A stretch of 64,000 nt of DNA from the NCBI GenBank assembly GCA_032433595.1, contig JASWJB010000029.1, forward strand, positions 124,001-188,000. The letters are read 5' to 3'. Made by a program: the position numbers and the translations under genes. This document shows positions 23,201 to 35,011 of the stretch, in pieces; the stretch's first letter is position 1; every line of letters starts with the position of its first letter. The notes beneath the pieces were generated by a model. That model was not told the DNA's origin. It saw only the letters and a list, made by a program, of their open reading frames with translations, and made no database searches. The stretch is from Conoideocrella luteorostrata. Lineage: Eukaryota; Ascomycota; Sordariomycetes; Hypocreales; Clavicipitaceae.

Positions 23201-25287
23201 CCGTCCATAACGGAATCTCCCTCAAAGGGACCTCACTGATGGATTGGGACGATTGTATTAACTATACTGAATATCAGCCCTCATCCCGCCCTTCGGCTGT
23301 TGCATGCGCACAAAACTCCTTTGCTATTGGGTTGAATTCGGGATACGTCAAATTGTTCGACAGCACAACTTTTCAAGAGATAGCATCTATGCATCATGTA
23401 GAGCCAGTATCAGCAGTCCTTTTTGACAGCTTAGGCAGTAGGGTTGCCAGTGCAAGTTCGAATACAGTGCGGCTGTGGACTGTCCACGGCGAGCTACTAT
23501 GGCTTAACAACTTCATAGGCGGAAAACTGTTTTTGACTTTCTCTGTATGGCATGGTTCTTTGACTGCACACAAAGAGGGAGGACAGTTCTTCTCATGGCG
23601 AACTGGAGATGGTACAAGTTTGGCCGTTCCTAAAGAAATTTCAAAGCTTGAGAAATCGACCAAGACAGTCTTGAGCTCTAGCATGAACGACGATCTATCC
23701 ATCATTGCTATAGCTTTTGCCACCGGACCCCCTCAGGTTTGGAGTTTGAAAACGGGAACTCGCCTAGGAAAATGCAAGATGAACGGAGCGTCTGCATTAC
23801 AAATCCTACTAAACCCAAGGGCGGACTTAGATAGCCTTGCAGTCGCATACAACAGCAATATACTCGCAACCTTTAGTACCGTCTCCCAAAAATTTATAGC
23901 TTCCGTTAAGACGGAAGCTATTGTTCTGGCTTGCACGCCAGATGGCCTTACTCTGGCGACAGGCGACAGGTCAGGCAATATCAAATTCTGGGAATTTGAG
24001 ACATTACAGTTGATGTATTGCATTGCTTCGCCTGGTGACCAAGTTTGTTGGTTGACTTTTAGTCATGATGGCCTGCGTCTTTTTGATCTGCGAGGAAATC
24101 GATCAATGGTTTGGGAGCCATCTATCCTTGTGCGCAAAAACAGCCTTGATAGCTCAACTATCAGCGATTCTGTGCATGGAGAGGATGTAGATATGCCCAT
24201 CTACAACCACAAAGAACGAGCAGTCGTCACTGCAATGCTAGTTGTAGAAAGTATTGGGTTCGTCATTGTTGGCAAGCAGGGCGGTGCTGTGTGTGCCTAC
24301 GATATCGAGACTGGAGTGCTGAGTTCGACATTGTACTCGCACCACTATCTTACCCGAATAGCCAGTATTTCTTTCAGCCTTGGGAAGAATTACCTTGCCA
24401 CTATGGATGGCTCCTCAGAAGTTATAGTGAAGCAACTACAAATCCCCCCATTAAACTCTAAAATGCCATTAAGCGCCAATACCCCAGTTCTGCAACTTTC
24501 TTCCAGGCATAGTGGCCGACATCCAATCCGCCAAATTTCGTTTTCGCCCGACGGGTCCCATCTTTTAGTGTGTCGTTTGCTCTTAGAAACGATATGCCTA
24601 TCTGAGAAGTTGGATACATCATGTACCAGTGATCCAGATACGAGCGAGATATCATGTTTTACATGGGTTAAATGTAATGATACAACACCCATGATTATCG
24701 CTGCAGAATCTCGAGGAACCCTACGCTTGTTTCATCACGATGCAAGGAAAGGCTTAACCGCATCAGGTTTAATAGTGGAGCTTTTGAATCATACAGGGCA
24801 AAAGAACGAACTTGCGATTAAGCGTATATTGTGTGGTCCCGACAATAAGTGTGTCGTCGTGGAGCTTCAGAAACATGGGAAACGAGATCCTAATGCACCC
24901 GCAGTCCTCGCGTATCGAACCCAGGATATTATGGTTGCGTGCGAGAGAAAACCGGCGACAGGCGGGATGACACCCATCAAGCCAGTTGCGTATTTGATGG
25001 CGGAGAAACACATCTCACTTCTCAACTACCTGCAGAAAAAGCTGGTATTTCTTGATTCAAGTCTTTGGATTCGGTCTTATGATTTAGGCAACATTCCCGC
25101 AGACACTGACATAATCGATTTAGAAGATGCCACTAGACACATGTTTGTAAGTAGCGAGATTGCTGCAGCAAGCAACTTGGTACCAGGTGGAGTGACACGA
25201 TCGCAGTCTGCTATCTTCTCACAACGAGGAGAGATTGTCGTTATTCAACATGCCCTGCGCTCTTCGGTGGGCGACGTTGGTGCTTAG
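20223..25287 (+). CDS. NLR-type receptor: alpha/beta-hydrolase (SesB-like), NACHT, beta-propeller
   Basis: A cytoplasmic STAND receptor of the fungal incompatibility/immunity class: an N-terminal lipase-like effector, a nucleotide-binding switch and a C-terminal sensor propeller. Exons are 20223-20246 (probable), 20397-20819, 20870-20920, 20969-21284, 21334-21468 and 21521-25287. All introns have GT..AG ends; the third has a perfect TACTAAC. Product 1571 residues. Hydrolase: NLIFVHGLCGDLEKTW, then nucleophile elbow AHSMGGLVAKQ (Ser ~158), GMIFLATPHQGSDW and LDADHRQICKF. NACHT: Walker A GNPGTGKST (~385), Walker B TWIIDGLDES (~485), then sensor and winged-helix-like region. From about residue 900, degenerate WD-like blades (NTVRLWTVHGELLW, GNIKFWEFETL). 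The tiny first exon (MAESSTVE) is inferred from an in-frame splice; otherwise the ATG at 20400 starts a 1562-residue form. No disabling lesion seen. Confidence 0.9.
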
Positions 25288-27130
25288 TCGGCGGAAAGAG
25301 TCGGGTCTAGGTGGCTCTCGCATTTCGCGGCTTGGCGATCGAAGCTGATTTTGGGATTTTGCGGTCAAACAAGTGCAGGATCCTTGCATAGACAATTTCG
25401 CAGTCATGGGACTAGGAAGGACTTGTTCGAGTCCCTCGTCAGGCGTACAAGTAATTGCGGACAAGGTCACGTGGCCACCCTTGCGCGTCTCTTTTATACG
25501 GCGCGCTCGGGGGCATTCCTCTTCCTCTTCTTCTTCTTTGTTAGATAAGACATCAGATGAATTGAATTGTTTTGCACATTGTTTTTGCTTCACCTTCCGG
25601 TATCGATACCCTCGTCACCCGAAGCCTTGTGCTTCCTACAGCTCCACTCCCAGTCAAAGACACCAATAATATATATATATTTTTTTACGACACGTTGAGA
25701 GTAATGGCTATTTCGTCAAATTCTGTTATTATCTTGCAGTAATTATGGATGAAGCACAACGTCACTGACCCCGGCGCGTGGACACGGTCACAGCCATAGC
25801 TCAACTTCTCGTACTCTAATGCTACGTGCCTGTGTTGCGCAGAACAAGTCCAATCATGAATGGGAGGTGTTTAAAGATCCCCCGCCAGTGGATCGTGACT
25901 CAATTTTGTCCACTAGAAGAGCTGGTATAGTCTTTTTAGGCAGTAGTTTAAGTAGACTGCATTCTATTTAGATATGCATGTCAGCATCGGTCTCTTCATG
26001 GGCACATGATCTGTCGAGACCAGTGAGAACATGACGTTGTGCGACCGCTGCTTGTTGCTCTTGTGACCTGCCTCGCAAAAATAACCGGAATTATTAAATC
26101 CTGCAAGCTGCTGTTTTTGTCGTAAATCGGCGCCGGATCAACAGACATGTCACCATTAGAACAAAGTTTTCTCCCCGATCCTGGCTCTTTACTCCGTACA
26201 AGATGTGAATAGTCACTCTATAGCGTTATTTTGACGCCACGACAAGTATGGTGGTGTAGTGAAAGTAATTGTGTTTCAACGCACGAACGCCACAGTACGA
26301 AGCCACCAGCCAGGTCGAATGCCTTTCATCGCAAAGCCTGCTCTCATCAAAGATATTATGCATCGTCCATGCTACACTTTCCATCACCGTCACTGCCGGA
26401 CCCGCGGCTTACGGTTTGCCAATTTGCTGGCTCTGCCGTGTCCTTAGTTAATAATGCAAGGTGCTGCTCTGACACGCAACCGTCATTGTGGCGATAGTAA
26501 TAACGAATGTCATAGGTTCCAACTCCCCATCGGCTTACTCAACCACGGGCACAGCATAATTACCCCGCCGCACTTTTCCTCCAGCCCCTTTCAACGATAT
26601 GCATTCTTTGACTGAGGAAGTAACAGGGCATGGATTTGTGTTTGGAAACGGTTTTAAGTAAAATTGTATTAAGTTCAAATCCATAAAGTGGACTGAGTTG
26701 GGGGTCATTGAGCGATATATTCAACGTGCAGTAGTTAGGCAGACAGCACTTCATTACCTGGCTAGATATGCATGTCCTAGTTGGGGAGTGGGTTAACGGC
26801 CTCCGGCAGCATCGGTCTCTTCCATGGGCAACTGCCCGCTCGTGTCTCCCAACCCATTGAATCCTCCAAGTCTTTGTTTTTTATGGTTGTAACCTCATTC
26901 AACTGAGCGTTTGACGGATGATCAGCACGATCCACCACACGCTTCTGTCAAAGCCAACAGCAGTAGCAGCATGGGTTCCGTGGACCTGTTTGTACAGGGC
27001 TGCTTTAGCCTTAGCTCCCGTGTCAGCGGGCTCCTCTGTTAGGCGGTAATGCGGTTTCCCAGCAGGAGAGAGCCTGACTACTATCTTGATCGCATGTAAT
27101 TTTTCTTTCTCAACTGCGGCGCTTAATCGC
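25288..27130. other. Gene-poor 1.8 kb with a short repeated motif
   Basis: No gene supported. GATATGCATGTC..CAGCATCGGTCTCTTC..ATGGGCA occurs at 25971-26005 and again, with an insertion, at 26764-26829. An AT dinucleotide/T tract lies at 25670-25686, and a TACTCCGTA motif at 26190. Confidence 0.5.
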
Positions 27131-27550
27131 TTGCCTTGTCTTAGGCAATCCTCTGATCTGTTAGCCTAACGGGCTGTCGACGATCAACGCAGCAGAAAAT
27201 TTCACTATATCGCCAGATTGTGACAATAGTTCTAACTAGAACACATTTCATGCAGTGTGATAAGGCGAGGCCTCGTGCAAATTCTTCGCCAGTGAGTGAT
27301 AATGGGCCTTCGTTAGAAGCACCACGGCTGGAATTGGCCGCCCTGTTATGCAAGCTAGGCGGGATGGGGTGGCAGAGCGGGACCATACGATGGCGGCGGA
27401 GGCAGCTAAGCTTCAATGGACGGTATACAAACTTGAGGCCTTTTGTTGTGCCCAAATCATCTCGTCTTCTTATCTTTTTCCCTATCAGTGAGTTACAACT
27501 TACTGTTATATAAAGTACATTCATCCAACTTGTAACGCCTAGGCTTCCGA
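27131..27550 (+). repeat. Diverged direct repeat of ~0.4 kb, copy 1
   Basis: Aligns with 30100-30540 over its whole length. Shared landmarks include GATCAACGC(A/G)(G)CAGAAAA, CCGCCCTGTTATGCAAGC and AAATCATCTCGTCTTCT. Substitutions visible by eye are largely C/T or A/G. It has no coding capacity that I can support. The two copies bracket the broken DUF6594 gene. Confidence 0.7.
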
Positions 27551-28763
27551 GTGCATCGTGACTTAAAATCGCCCGGAGATGGAGTCATTCGATTGAACAC
27601 GGTACAGCACCAAGAGCGAGCAAAGTTAGCCTACCGTAACTACGGCCGCGACGCGCCGCAACGCGCTAGCTGAAATAGCTTTTCGACAGCGTACCCGATA
27701 GATTAGCAAAAGTGTTTAATCGCGGGTTAAGGCTAAGGCTACCAAAAGAATAATAAGGTCGCGAAAGATGGAGTTGAGAAACATTGCTTAGCAGTTGATT
27801 TGCTGGCAGGGGACTAGTGACGCTAATGGCGAGGCCCATGCTTGTTTGGCTATTAAATTTCCGTAGCAGTATGCCTTGCTCTAAACCTGGAGATGGTGCA
27901 GCCCCGTCCTGGCCACAGTACGGAGTAACACAACCGTCCTGTTACTCGTACCACCCCACCAGAAGGTGTGGTGGGAGAAGTTAGGCGAACTGTCACCCGG
28001 TGGCGAGGCGTTCTGCCATTATTGCCAGCGGAATGGATCAGAAATGAGGCTTGCTGTGCCATATTTGGTCGAGATAAGCCGGGACTTTCTCCGCTTTGTC
28101 TGGGTAACTTTTGACGGGATGAGTCGCTGCAACCAATACGCTCTTTATTGTGGAAGAAATGCGCGTTATTAGATAGGAATGGCCGGGGAAGCAATAGGCA
28201 GAAATCTGGCGTCGTATCATGACTTATATCTCGCTTAGTTACATTTCGTGCGAATCATTCCAACACTCTCTCTCTACGACGAGGCAGTTCGTGGGTTCGC
28301 GTCGACCAAAAGTGCACCCAAACCAAAACCTTACCCTTCTTGCATGCATCCTTGCGATGCGATTTAATGTCTTTCTTTATCCCTAGAATAGACGGCCATA
28401 GCTTCTACTATGGAGATACGGTCGGCCCACCAACAACCAATCTTCCCAACCACAAGCATGAGACCAAGGCATCCACCACCTTGGAAACCGTAATGTGACA
28501 TTTGAATCCTCACGTGAGTATGTTAAGCACCTCTGGCTTTGTCCCGCGACTCTCGTTTGCGGCGTAGACAAGGCTGGAAGCGACCGCCAATAGGATTTCA
28601 AGAATTCATGTCACTAGCAGCACAAATGAATTCAACACAAGTCAGGCACCAGCTATCAGGTGGCGCACAGCGAATCTTACGGTTTGGCTTTTTGCCGGTT
28701 CTGAAAGTAACCTTCGCATTTTGTCGCTTTCCTATTATACACTTAACACGCAAAACTTGCACG
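27551..28763. other. Intergenic between repeat copy 1 and the DUF6594 gene
   Basis: No gene recognised. A TACGGAGTA motif occurs at 27919. Confidence 0.5.
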
Positions 28764-29679
28764 CTAACGAGAACCTGGGCCATTGGAGACAAACACCGCA
28801 ATGATCGCCGTGTATGCAGCACTAACGATCATCATCTCTAGATTAGACGCTCTCAATGCCACAGACACCAGACATGCAAACACAAGAACGCAGGCTGCGA
28901 CGACAATAACTTGCATGTTCCTCCGTTCCTCTTGAGACAGAATAACAAGGGGTACTATTAAAAATACGATTGTGGCGGTCGCGAGAATAGCTCGAGAGAT
29001 AATATCAGCAATAAGTGCCGTGTTCTGAGAGTATAAGTCTCGGTTTAACCTGATATGGCCGGCGCCGAGCTCTGTGTCGTTGCAGGACGACTTGGATATT
29101 CTCCAGTAACGCACCCGTCTCAGAAACTAATGAATAGAGCGCTGTAGTGGATCATGTTGTGTCCGCGGCGCCTGATCTATTCGAAGCAGCCTGGTTTTAA
29201 ACATTTTGGGCATGGTGAGATCTGTTCTGAGATTGCATAGTTTTTTGTCGTCAAGAAGTGAAAAAGTATCCATTGACATGATCTTGCTGAAAGCGATCAC
29301 TGCCTCATCTGCACACGGATTAGAATCATGGTCACTTGGCGATTTCTCATTAATTACCGTATTCCTTTAATAGCTGACGAAGGTTCTGAATAAACTCTGT
29401 CGAGAGGACATCGTCAATCGGAGGAACTATCCCGTCCTTTTTGCAGTGTCTTAGCCCCAGCCTGTCATTCTCAGCTGGCTCGACATTTAAACCGAGGCCA
29501 AGCTGGTACAAGAGGTGATCTTTTTCAGCAATCTCGGCTTCGAGATATCGCAGATTAAGCAGGTGTGTGGTCTTAAATCGACGGAGACCGTGAAGGGTTA
29601 GGTTGCTGTCGGCCGTGCTCGCCTGCCAGTGATTGGGGAATTGTTCCTCCAGGCTGCGGCTTTGCAGAGGGGAACCCAT
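28764..29679 (-). pseudogene. DUF6594 membrane protein gene with one internal TAG
   Basis: DUF6594 proteins have a helical N-terminal half and three C-terminal membrane helices; their function is unknown. Exons are 29679-29358 and 29308-28764 with a 49 nt intron (GTAATT..CAG, CTAAT branch), giving 288 codons. N-terminal half: LNLRYLEAEIAEKDHLLYQL and QNLRQLLKEYDEAVIAFSKI. C-terminal half: three hydrophobic helices (ILATATIVFLIVPLVIL, IVVAACVLVFACLVSVAL, SAAYTAIIAVFVSN). A single in-frame TAG at 29129-29127 separates QRSIH from FLRRVRYW; the preceding base context (CAT-TAG) fits a C-to-T change. No other lesion seen, so the gene is freshly inactivated or is read through. I chose the ATG at 29679 (MGSPLQ); the frame opens further upstream but without ATG. 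Confidence 0.75.
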
Positions 29680-30099
29680 AGTTTCACGCGAGCTTGGCGG
29701 ATACGTATCAAATGACTGTGTAAATATGCGCTTGTGATTGATTGTTAGCAGAACAGCCAAATAGGCAAAGTCCTGAACTAATATCAGATAGATCTTCAGA
29801 GCATGTCGGGCTAAGCAGAGCGGTGGAAAATATCAGAGGCGAATATGAGGCTGACGGCCTGTGAGACTTATGGTCGTAATGCTGCCGGTTCAAGCTCGAA
29901 ATGCCGACGGAAACGCCAGTGAGGCTACGACATGTCGGTGAGACACAAGCCCCAGACAATTCCTCCGAACCTGTAAATCAACACTGGACCATTGCTCAAC
30001 GGAGACGAAATGTAGGATCCGTCAGAGCATACTGTCGGCTGGATCGGCGCACTCGAAATGATATCATTAACCGAAAAACTTGGCGCGCTCAATAATCTG
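29680..30099. other. Upstream region of the DUF6594 gene
   Basis: No gene supported. Contains the likely promoter of the minus-strand gene. Confidence 0.5.
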
Positions 30100-30540
30100 C
30101 CTTATCTTGGGCAATACTCCGAGCTATTAGCCTAATGGGTGGGCAACGATCAACGCGGCAGAAAAATTCACCGTGTCACCAGATGATAAAGAAAAATTCT
30201 CATTGGAACACGTCTCATGCAATGTGATAACGCGAGGCTTCGTGCATTTGCTTCGCCAGCGACTGGAGATAATCGGCTTTGGTTTGAAGTACCACGGTTG
30301 GAATTGTCCGCCCTGTTATGCAAGCCAGGTGTCAGTGCGGGGCCGTATGATAGCGGAAGCCGCTGAGCTGACGGGCTAAGATGGAGGGTGTACATATCCG
30401 AGGCCATTTTGCTTTCAAGACAATTACCCAGGTGTGCCTAAAATCATCTCGTCTTCTCATTTTGTTCCTTGGTACGGAGTGAGGATTTGCAGCTTATTAT
30501 ACCATATCTTCATCCAGCTCATAACGCTTAAGCTTCCAAT
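30100..30540 (+). repeat. Diverged direct repeat of ~0.4 kb, copy 2
   Basis: Partner of 27131-27550, same orientation. The near-match TACGGAGTG at 30473 falls inside this copy. Neither TG..CA ends nor flanking duplications were found, so the element class is open (old LTR, MITE-like or segmental duplication). Confidence 0.7.
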
Positions 30541-31283
30541 CGTAGTTAAAATGTCGAACCCTGCTAACTACACTATTGTAAGGCAGTGAAGCTCGGCCAG
30601 CGAGGGGCAAAGGGGCACGCTTTTAAGCGGGACCTGCGCCGCTCAGTGCAAATCGTAACCTCGGTTTCACCAGCACAAGAGCCGTAGACCCCAACATGGT
30701 ACGACCCAAGCAGGTAATGGTCGCGCGTTATAGCTAGTCCAATAACCGCGTAGCTCTATGTACATAATGCCGAGGAGTATAATCTCCCTTGTTCGCTCCA
30801 TGTTGGAAATTTATAGCACTCGCCCTGAACATTGAAAGCTGTTTGGCAGCGAATGCGACGCGAAGCAACAGCCACCGCGCCAAATATTTTATTTTAGCGG
30901 CGATGAAGAAGAAAATCCCATGGCGAACGGGGACGGCTGGGCAAGCTTACCATGCAACTACGATGCAGCTGCACCATGTTACGTGGAGATGAGCTATTGG
31001 ATGAGACGAACTCGTGTACTGCATGAGTAGTCACATCGAAGCGCCGCATTACACTGACGGCTCACAGCCATTGGCTTTATAGCCTCCTCTCGGTCACATC
31101 CATGCAATCCATTCCAGTAGGCAGCAGAACGCCGGTTATCCCTTGTTAGTAAGGCCGACCGTGGCCGTCATGCTTTCTTTCCCCGGTTACACCTAGAGTG
31201 AACAATGCGGTTGCTCTTTCGAACTCTCAACCTATTATTAAACTCAGCCAGAGTCCATCCTTGACAGTCTTGTTCTTCGGCCG
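30541..31283. other. Upstream region of the PNP-NLR gene
   Basis: No gene supported. The last ~150 bases before the ATG at 31284 are pyrimidine-rich in places and probably hold the promoter. Confidence 0.5.
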
Positions 31284-34200
31284 ATGCATGTTCAACTGTC
31301 CGATAAGAGGGCATTATCACTAAGCCAGGCAACGTCCCAAACCCACACCAGCAAGACTTCAGGAAGTAGAGCGATGATTCCAGACGACTCGGGTGGGAGC
31401 ATCACCCAAGCTCCGAAGGGCCAACGTACCGAGCGAACGTTGGACTACACCGTCGGCTGGATATGTGCTCTCACCACGGAGTATGTTGCCGCGCAAGCAT
31501 TTCTCGACGAGAAGCATGGCAGGCCAGGATACATATCTCGCCACGATAACAATGACTACACCTTGGGCGCAGTGGGGGGGCATAATGTGGTTATTGCTGT
31601 CTTGCCTCGCGGGGAGTACGGGATTTCCTCTGCGACAAGCGTCGCCAAAGACATGTTGCATAGCTTTCCCAATGTCAAGATTGGCCTCATGGTTGGTATC
31701 GGCGGCGGCGCGCCAAGCAAAAAGCATGACATTCGACTTGGCGATGTTGTAGTCAGTGCTCCTGCTGCTGGAAATGGCGGCGTGTTTCAGTATGACTTTG
31801 GCAAGACAATACAAGGTCAGAAGTTTTTCACAACTGGCTTCCTAGACCAGCCTCCCAGCCTTCTACGCGCTGCCGTGAACGGGCTCGAGGCCGAGTATGA
31901 GGCCGACGGTCATCGGCTTGAAGAAGCTATACTTAGAGTTCTTGATGGCAAGCCAAGACTACGGAAGAAGTACAAGCGACCGGACGCAAGTAGCGACAGG
32001 CTTTATCGAACAGGCGTTACCCACCCTCCGGATGCGAACGATGAAACAAGCTGCGAAGCATGCTGCGGAAGCGACCCAACAACATTAATTGCCAGACGGC
32101 CCCGGGATCAAGATAAAGATAATAACCCGGCCATTCACTATGGCTTGATTGCCTCCGCGAACAGTCTGATGAAGGACGCTTTTATCCGGGATATACTCTC
32201 TGCGGAGAAGGGTGTTCTCTGTTTTGAGATGGAAGCCACAGGGCTAATGAACCAGTTCCCTTGTTTGGTTATCCGCGGCATCTGTGACTACTCAGACACA
32301 CATAAGAACAAGGCGTGGCAAGGATACGCAGCAATAACGGCAGCTGCCTATGCGAAAGATCTCCTGTGCAGAATTCCTCACAGTAGTATTACAGCTGCGA
32401 CGAAAATTAGCGACATCTTACCAGGTTTATTAAAGTCTTGGAACTGCCATAAAGATGTATTAATCTTAAGCGCAGATCTCTATAACATCGCTAAAGAGAA
32501 CTTAAAGACTACAGATAAGTAACTCCAATTTCACAAAGTCCAGGCCAAAGAGTTACTATCCAAAAAAGAACAGGAGGAACGACAAAAGTGTCACTAACTT
32601 TTCCTTCTTATGACCAGCGACAAAGACGCTACTTATAAGTGGTATAAAAACAGAATTAAGGAAAGAGTTAAGGGAACAAGCCTTTAGTTCCTTAAGCATA
32701 AAAATTTCCATAAATAGCTAGGACAAGACTCTAGTCCCCTCCTTGTTTTAGCCGATCTAGGCTATGGAAAATCAGTGTTAGCAAAGCATCTAATTAATCA
32801 CAGCCTGCCATAATTAACGACTATCTATTACTTCTTCTTCAAAGACCAAGACCAAAACACTCTTCGCTAAGCACTCTGCGCTTTACTTCACTAACTTTTC
32901 GAAAAGCAGCCGTCTTTAATCACACATGCTATAGAACTATTTCGAAATAAAGGCCAGCGTCTTATCAGCTCTACGGAGTCTCTTTGGAATATCCTGCAGA
33001 AGGCAACAGATAATCCTTAGGCTAGGCCTATTGTTCTAGTCCTTGATGCTCTTAACGAATGCGCTAAATCAGAGTTTAATGACCTAATGCGTAAGGTAGA
33101 AACACAATTCCGCAATAATCCATCTCGCTGCAGTAAGTTAAAGTATCTTCTAACGAGCCGCCCGTATGAGCAGATTACCTCTAGATTCTGGTCACTACTG
33201 GATACTTTCCCGCATATACGTATACTAGGAGAGCACGAGTTAGAAGCTATTAGCAGGGAGGTGAACCATGTTATTACATACCGACTTAGGCACTTATCAA
33301 AGATAAAAGGTCTCTCACGTCAATTAGAAAGTTACTTAGCGGAAAAACTGCAGACGACTGTCCACCGCACCTATCTATGGGTATATTTAGTTTTTAATAA
33401 TCTAAGAAAGAAGAATTTTAAACAGACAAGAGAGGGGATTAAATCGATTATTGCAACACTTCCCACGAGTGTAAACAATGTATATAAGAAAATTCTCAAT
33501 AAATCTAAGGATAAATATGCAGTCCAGAAAATCTTAAGTATTATTCTAGCAGCAACTTAGCCACTAACTATTACAGAAATAAATATCGCATTAAATATAC
33601 ATGAACAGTCACAGACATTTGCCGACCTTAACCTTAAGCCCGATAAACGCTTTGCACTAAGAGTTTGGTCTCTGTGTGGACTATTCGTGTTAATACATCA
33701 TAGCAAGATATATTTCCTTTATTAAACTACACGCGAGTTTCTTCTTGCAAACTCGGTTGCTAATGTGTCTAAGGGTCTATGGCGCCACTCTTTTACTATT
33801 AACCAAGTATAATCCACATTAGCAGAGCTTTGCGTACGCTATCTGAATTTTTTTAACAATAAAAATAACACTAAATTAAGTGTCACTAAAGAAGGCAACG
33901 ATTTCATTGACCTTCACGATTTCTTAACTTACTTAGCCGAGGCATAGGCGTCGCACTTTAGTAATGCTAGCTTCTCCGATAAATCTGCCATAGTGTCTTG
34001 GGCAATGGACATCTGCGAAACCCATTCAAAGAGCTACCTGGCTTGGTTCGATATTTACTGGGACACTAAATATTTCCAATCCACTGAACATACAAATCTC
34101 TCACTGGCGTCGTACTTTAGACATAGCGTCATCGTTAAGATATTACTAGAAAAGGGGACCAGGGTGGACTCGAAAGACAGCGAATATAGCCAGACACCGC

Positions 34201-34616
34201 TTTCATGGGCGGCTCAAAGAGGCCATAAAGACGTTATTCAGCTACTGCTAGAAAAGGAAGCCGAGGTAGACTCGAAAGACAGAAAATATAGTCGAACACC
34301 GCTTTCATGGGCAGCTCAGGGAGGCCATAAAGACGTTGTTCAGCTACTACTAGAAAAGGAAGCTAAGGTGGACTCGAAAGACGGTAATAGCCGGACACCG
34401 CTTTTATGGGCAGCTAGGAATGGCCATAAAGACATCGTTCAGCTACTGCTAGAAAAGAAAGCCGAGGTGGACTGGAAAGGCAGCGATGGCTAGACACCGC
34501 TTTAGTTGGCCACTGCATTCGGGCTCTACCCAATTGAACAGTTGCTCCAAAATGTGGGATCGGTTGAGTTGCAAGATTTATTTGGCATTGAGGCTTTGTT
34601 TTCGCAAAACCTTTGA
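31284..34616 (+). pseudogene. PNP-NACHT-ankyrin NLR gene inactivated by TAA/TAG codons
   Basis: NLR with a purine-nucleoside-phosphorylase-like effector. Residues 1-412 are intact: [77 protein letters not shown]. The same frame then continues to a TGA at 34614. It passes a NACHT with decayed Walker A (ADLGYGKSVLAKHL) and Walker B (VLVLDALNECA), and ankyrin units of 33-34 residues (TPLSWAAQRGHKDVIQLLLE). Fourteen stops interrupt it. TAA: 32520, 32595, 32811, 32868, 32892, 33723, 33810. TAG: 32685, 32715, 33018, 33558, 33945, 34491, 34503. There is no internal TGA and no frameshift. Several stand where Gln or Trp would be expected. The damaged part is also visibly AT-rich while the first ~1.1 kb is not. 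A truncated PNP protein may still be made from the ATG at 31284 or 31374. Confidence 0.9.
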
Positions 34617-34766
34617 TGCAGATAAGGCCTTCAGTAGTCGAAAGTTGTTTATTACTACACAAACATAAATGATAATCCCCTCTTGGTCTAGTGTTAAAAT
34701 TATTTCTTAGGGGTTTTGTATCTTACATTATTCGACAGACTATATTTATAACTCCAGACCTGTATC
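34617..34766. other. 3' flank of the NLR pseudogene
   Basis: AT-rich, no feature recognised. Confidence 0.4.
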
Positions 34767-35006
34767 TGTTGGAATTGATAGGAGAGGTTCAACGATGTTT
34801 GCATTGATGGGAAGAGCTGTGTTACTTTGATGATGGATGCAGAATCCCTCGTCTAACGGCCTCGTCCAAATCCCCCTATAAATACCCCTATAATCTGAGA
34901 CACTTCCGTCCTGAATTCCTGCCTTAGGCCCAGAGGCCACGTAACCTTTCTCTCACAGCCCGTGTATCCACATATCCACCCACACACACACACGTGTAAT
35001 CCAACA
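34767..35006 (+). mobile_element. Solo LTR, 240 bp, with 5-bp target-site duplication
   Basis: Starts TGTTGGAATTGATAGG and ends GTAATCCAACA, giving inverted TGTTGGA/TCCAACA termini. It is flanked on both sides by GTATC (34762-34766 and 35007-35011). A TATAAATA lies at 34877-34884, which sets the likely transcriptional orientation as plus. A (CA)n tract is near the 3' end. A second copy in opposite orientation is at 63437-63675. No internal retroelement region is adjacent, so it is a recombination product of a full element. Confidence 0.92.
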
Positions 35007-35011
35007 GTATC

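Noticed and set aside
26231..26497. Plus-strand frames of 60-88 codons in three phases
   Set aside because: All three phases being open with no motif indicates chance.
31284..34616. TAA/TAG read as sense codons (recoding) in the NLR
   Set aside because: Other genes in the window end normally at TAA/TAG and several of the stops replace Trp as well as Gln, so mutation is the simpler explanation.
34977..34994. CA-dinucleotide tract as a separate microsatellite
   Set aside because: It is part of the solo LTR and is only partly preserved in the second copy.
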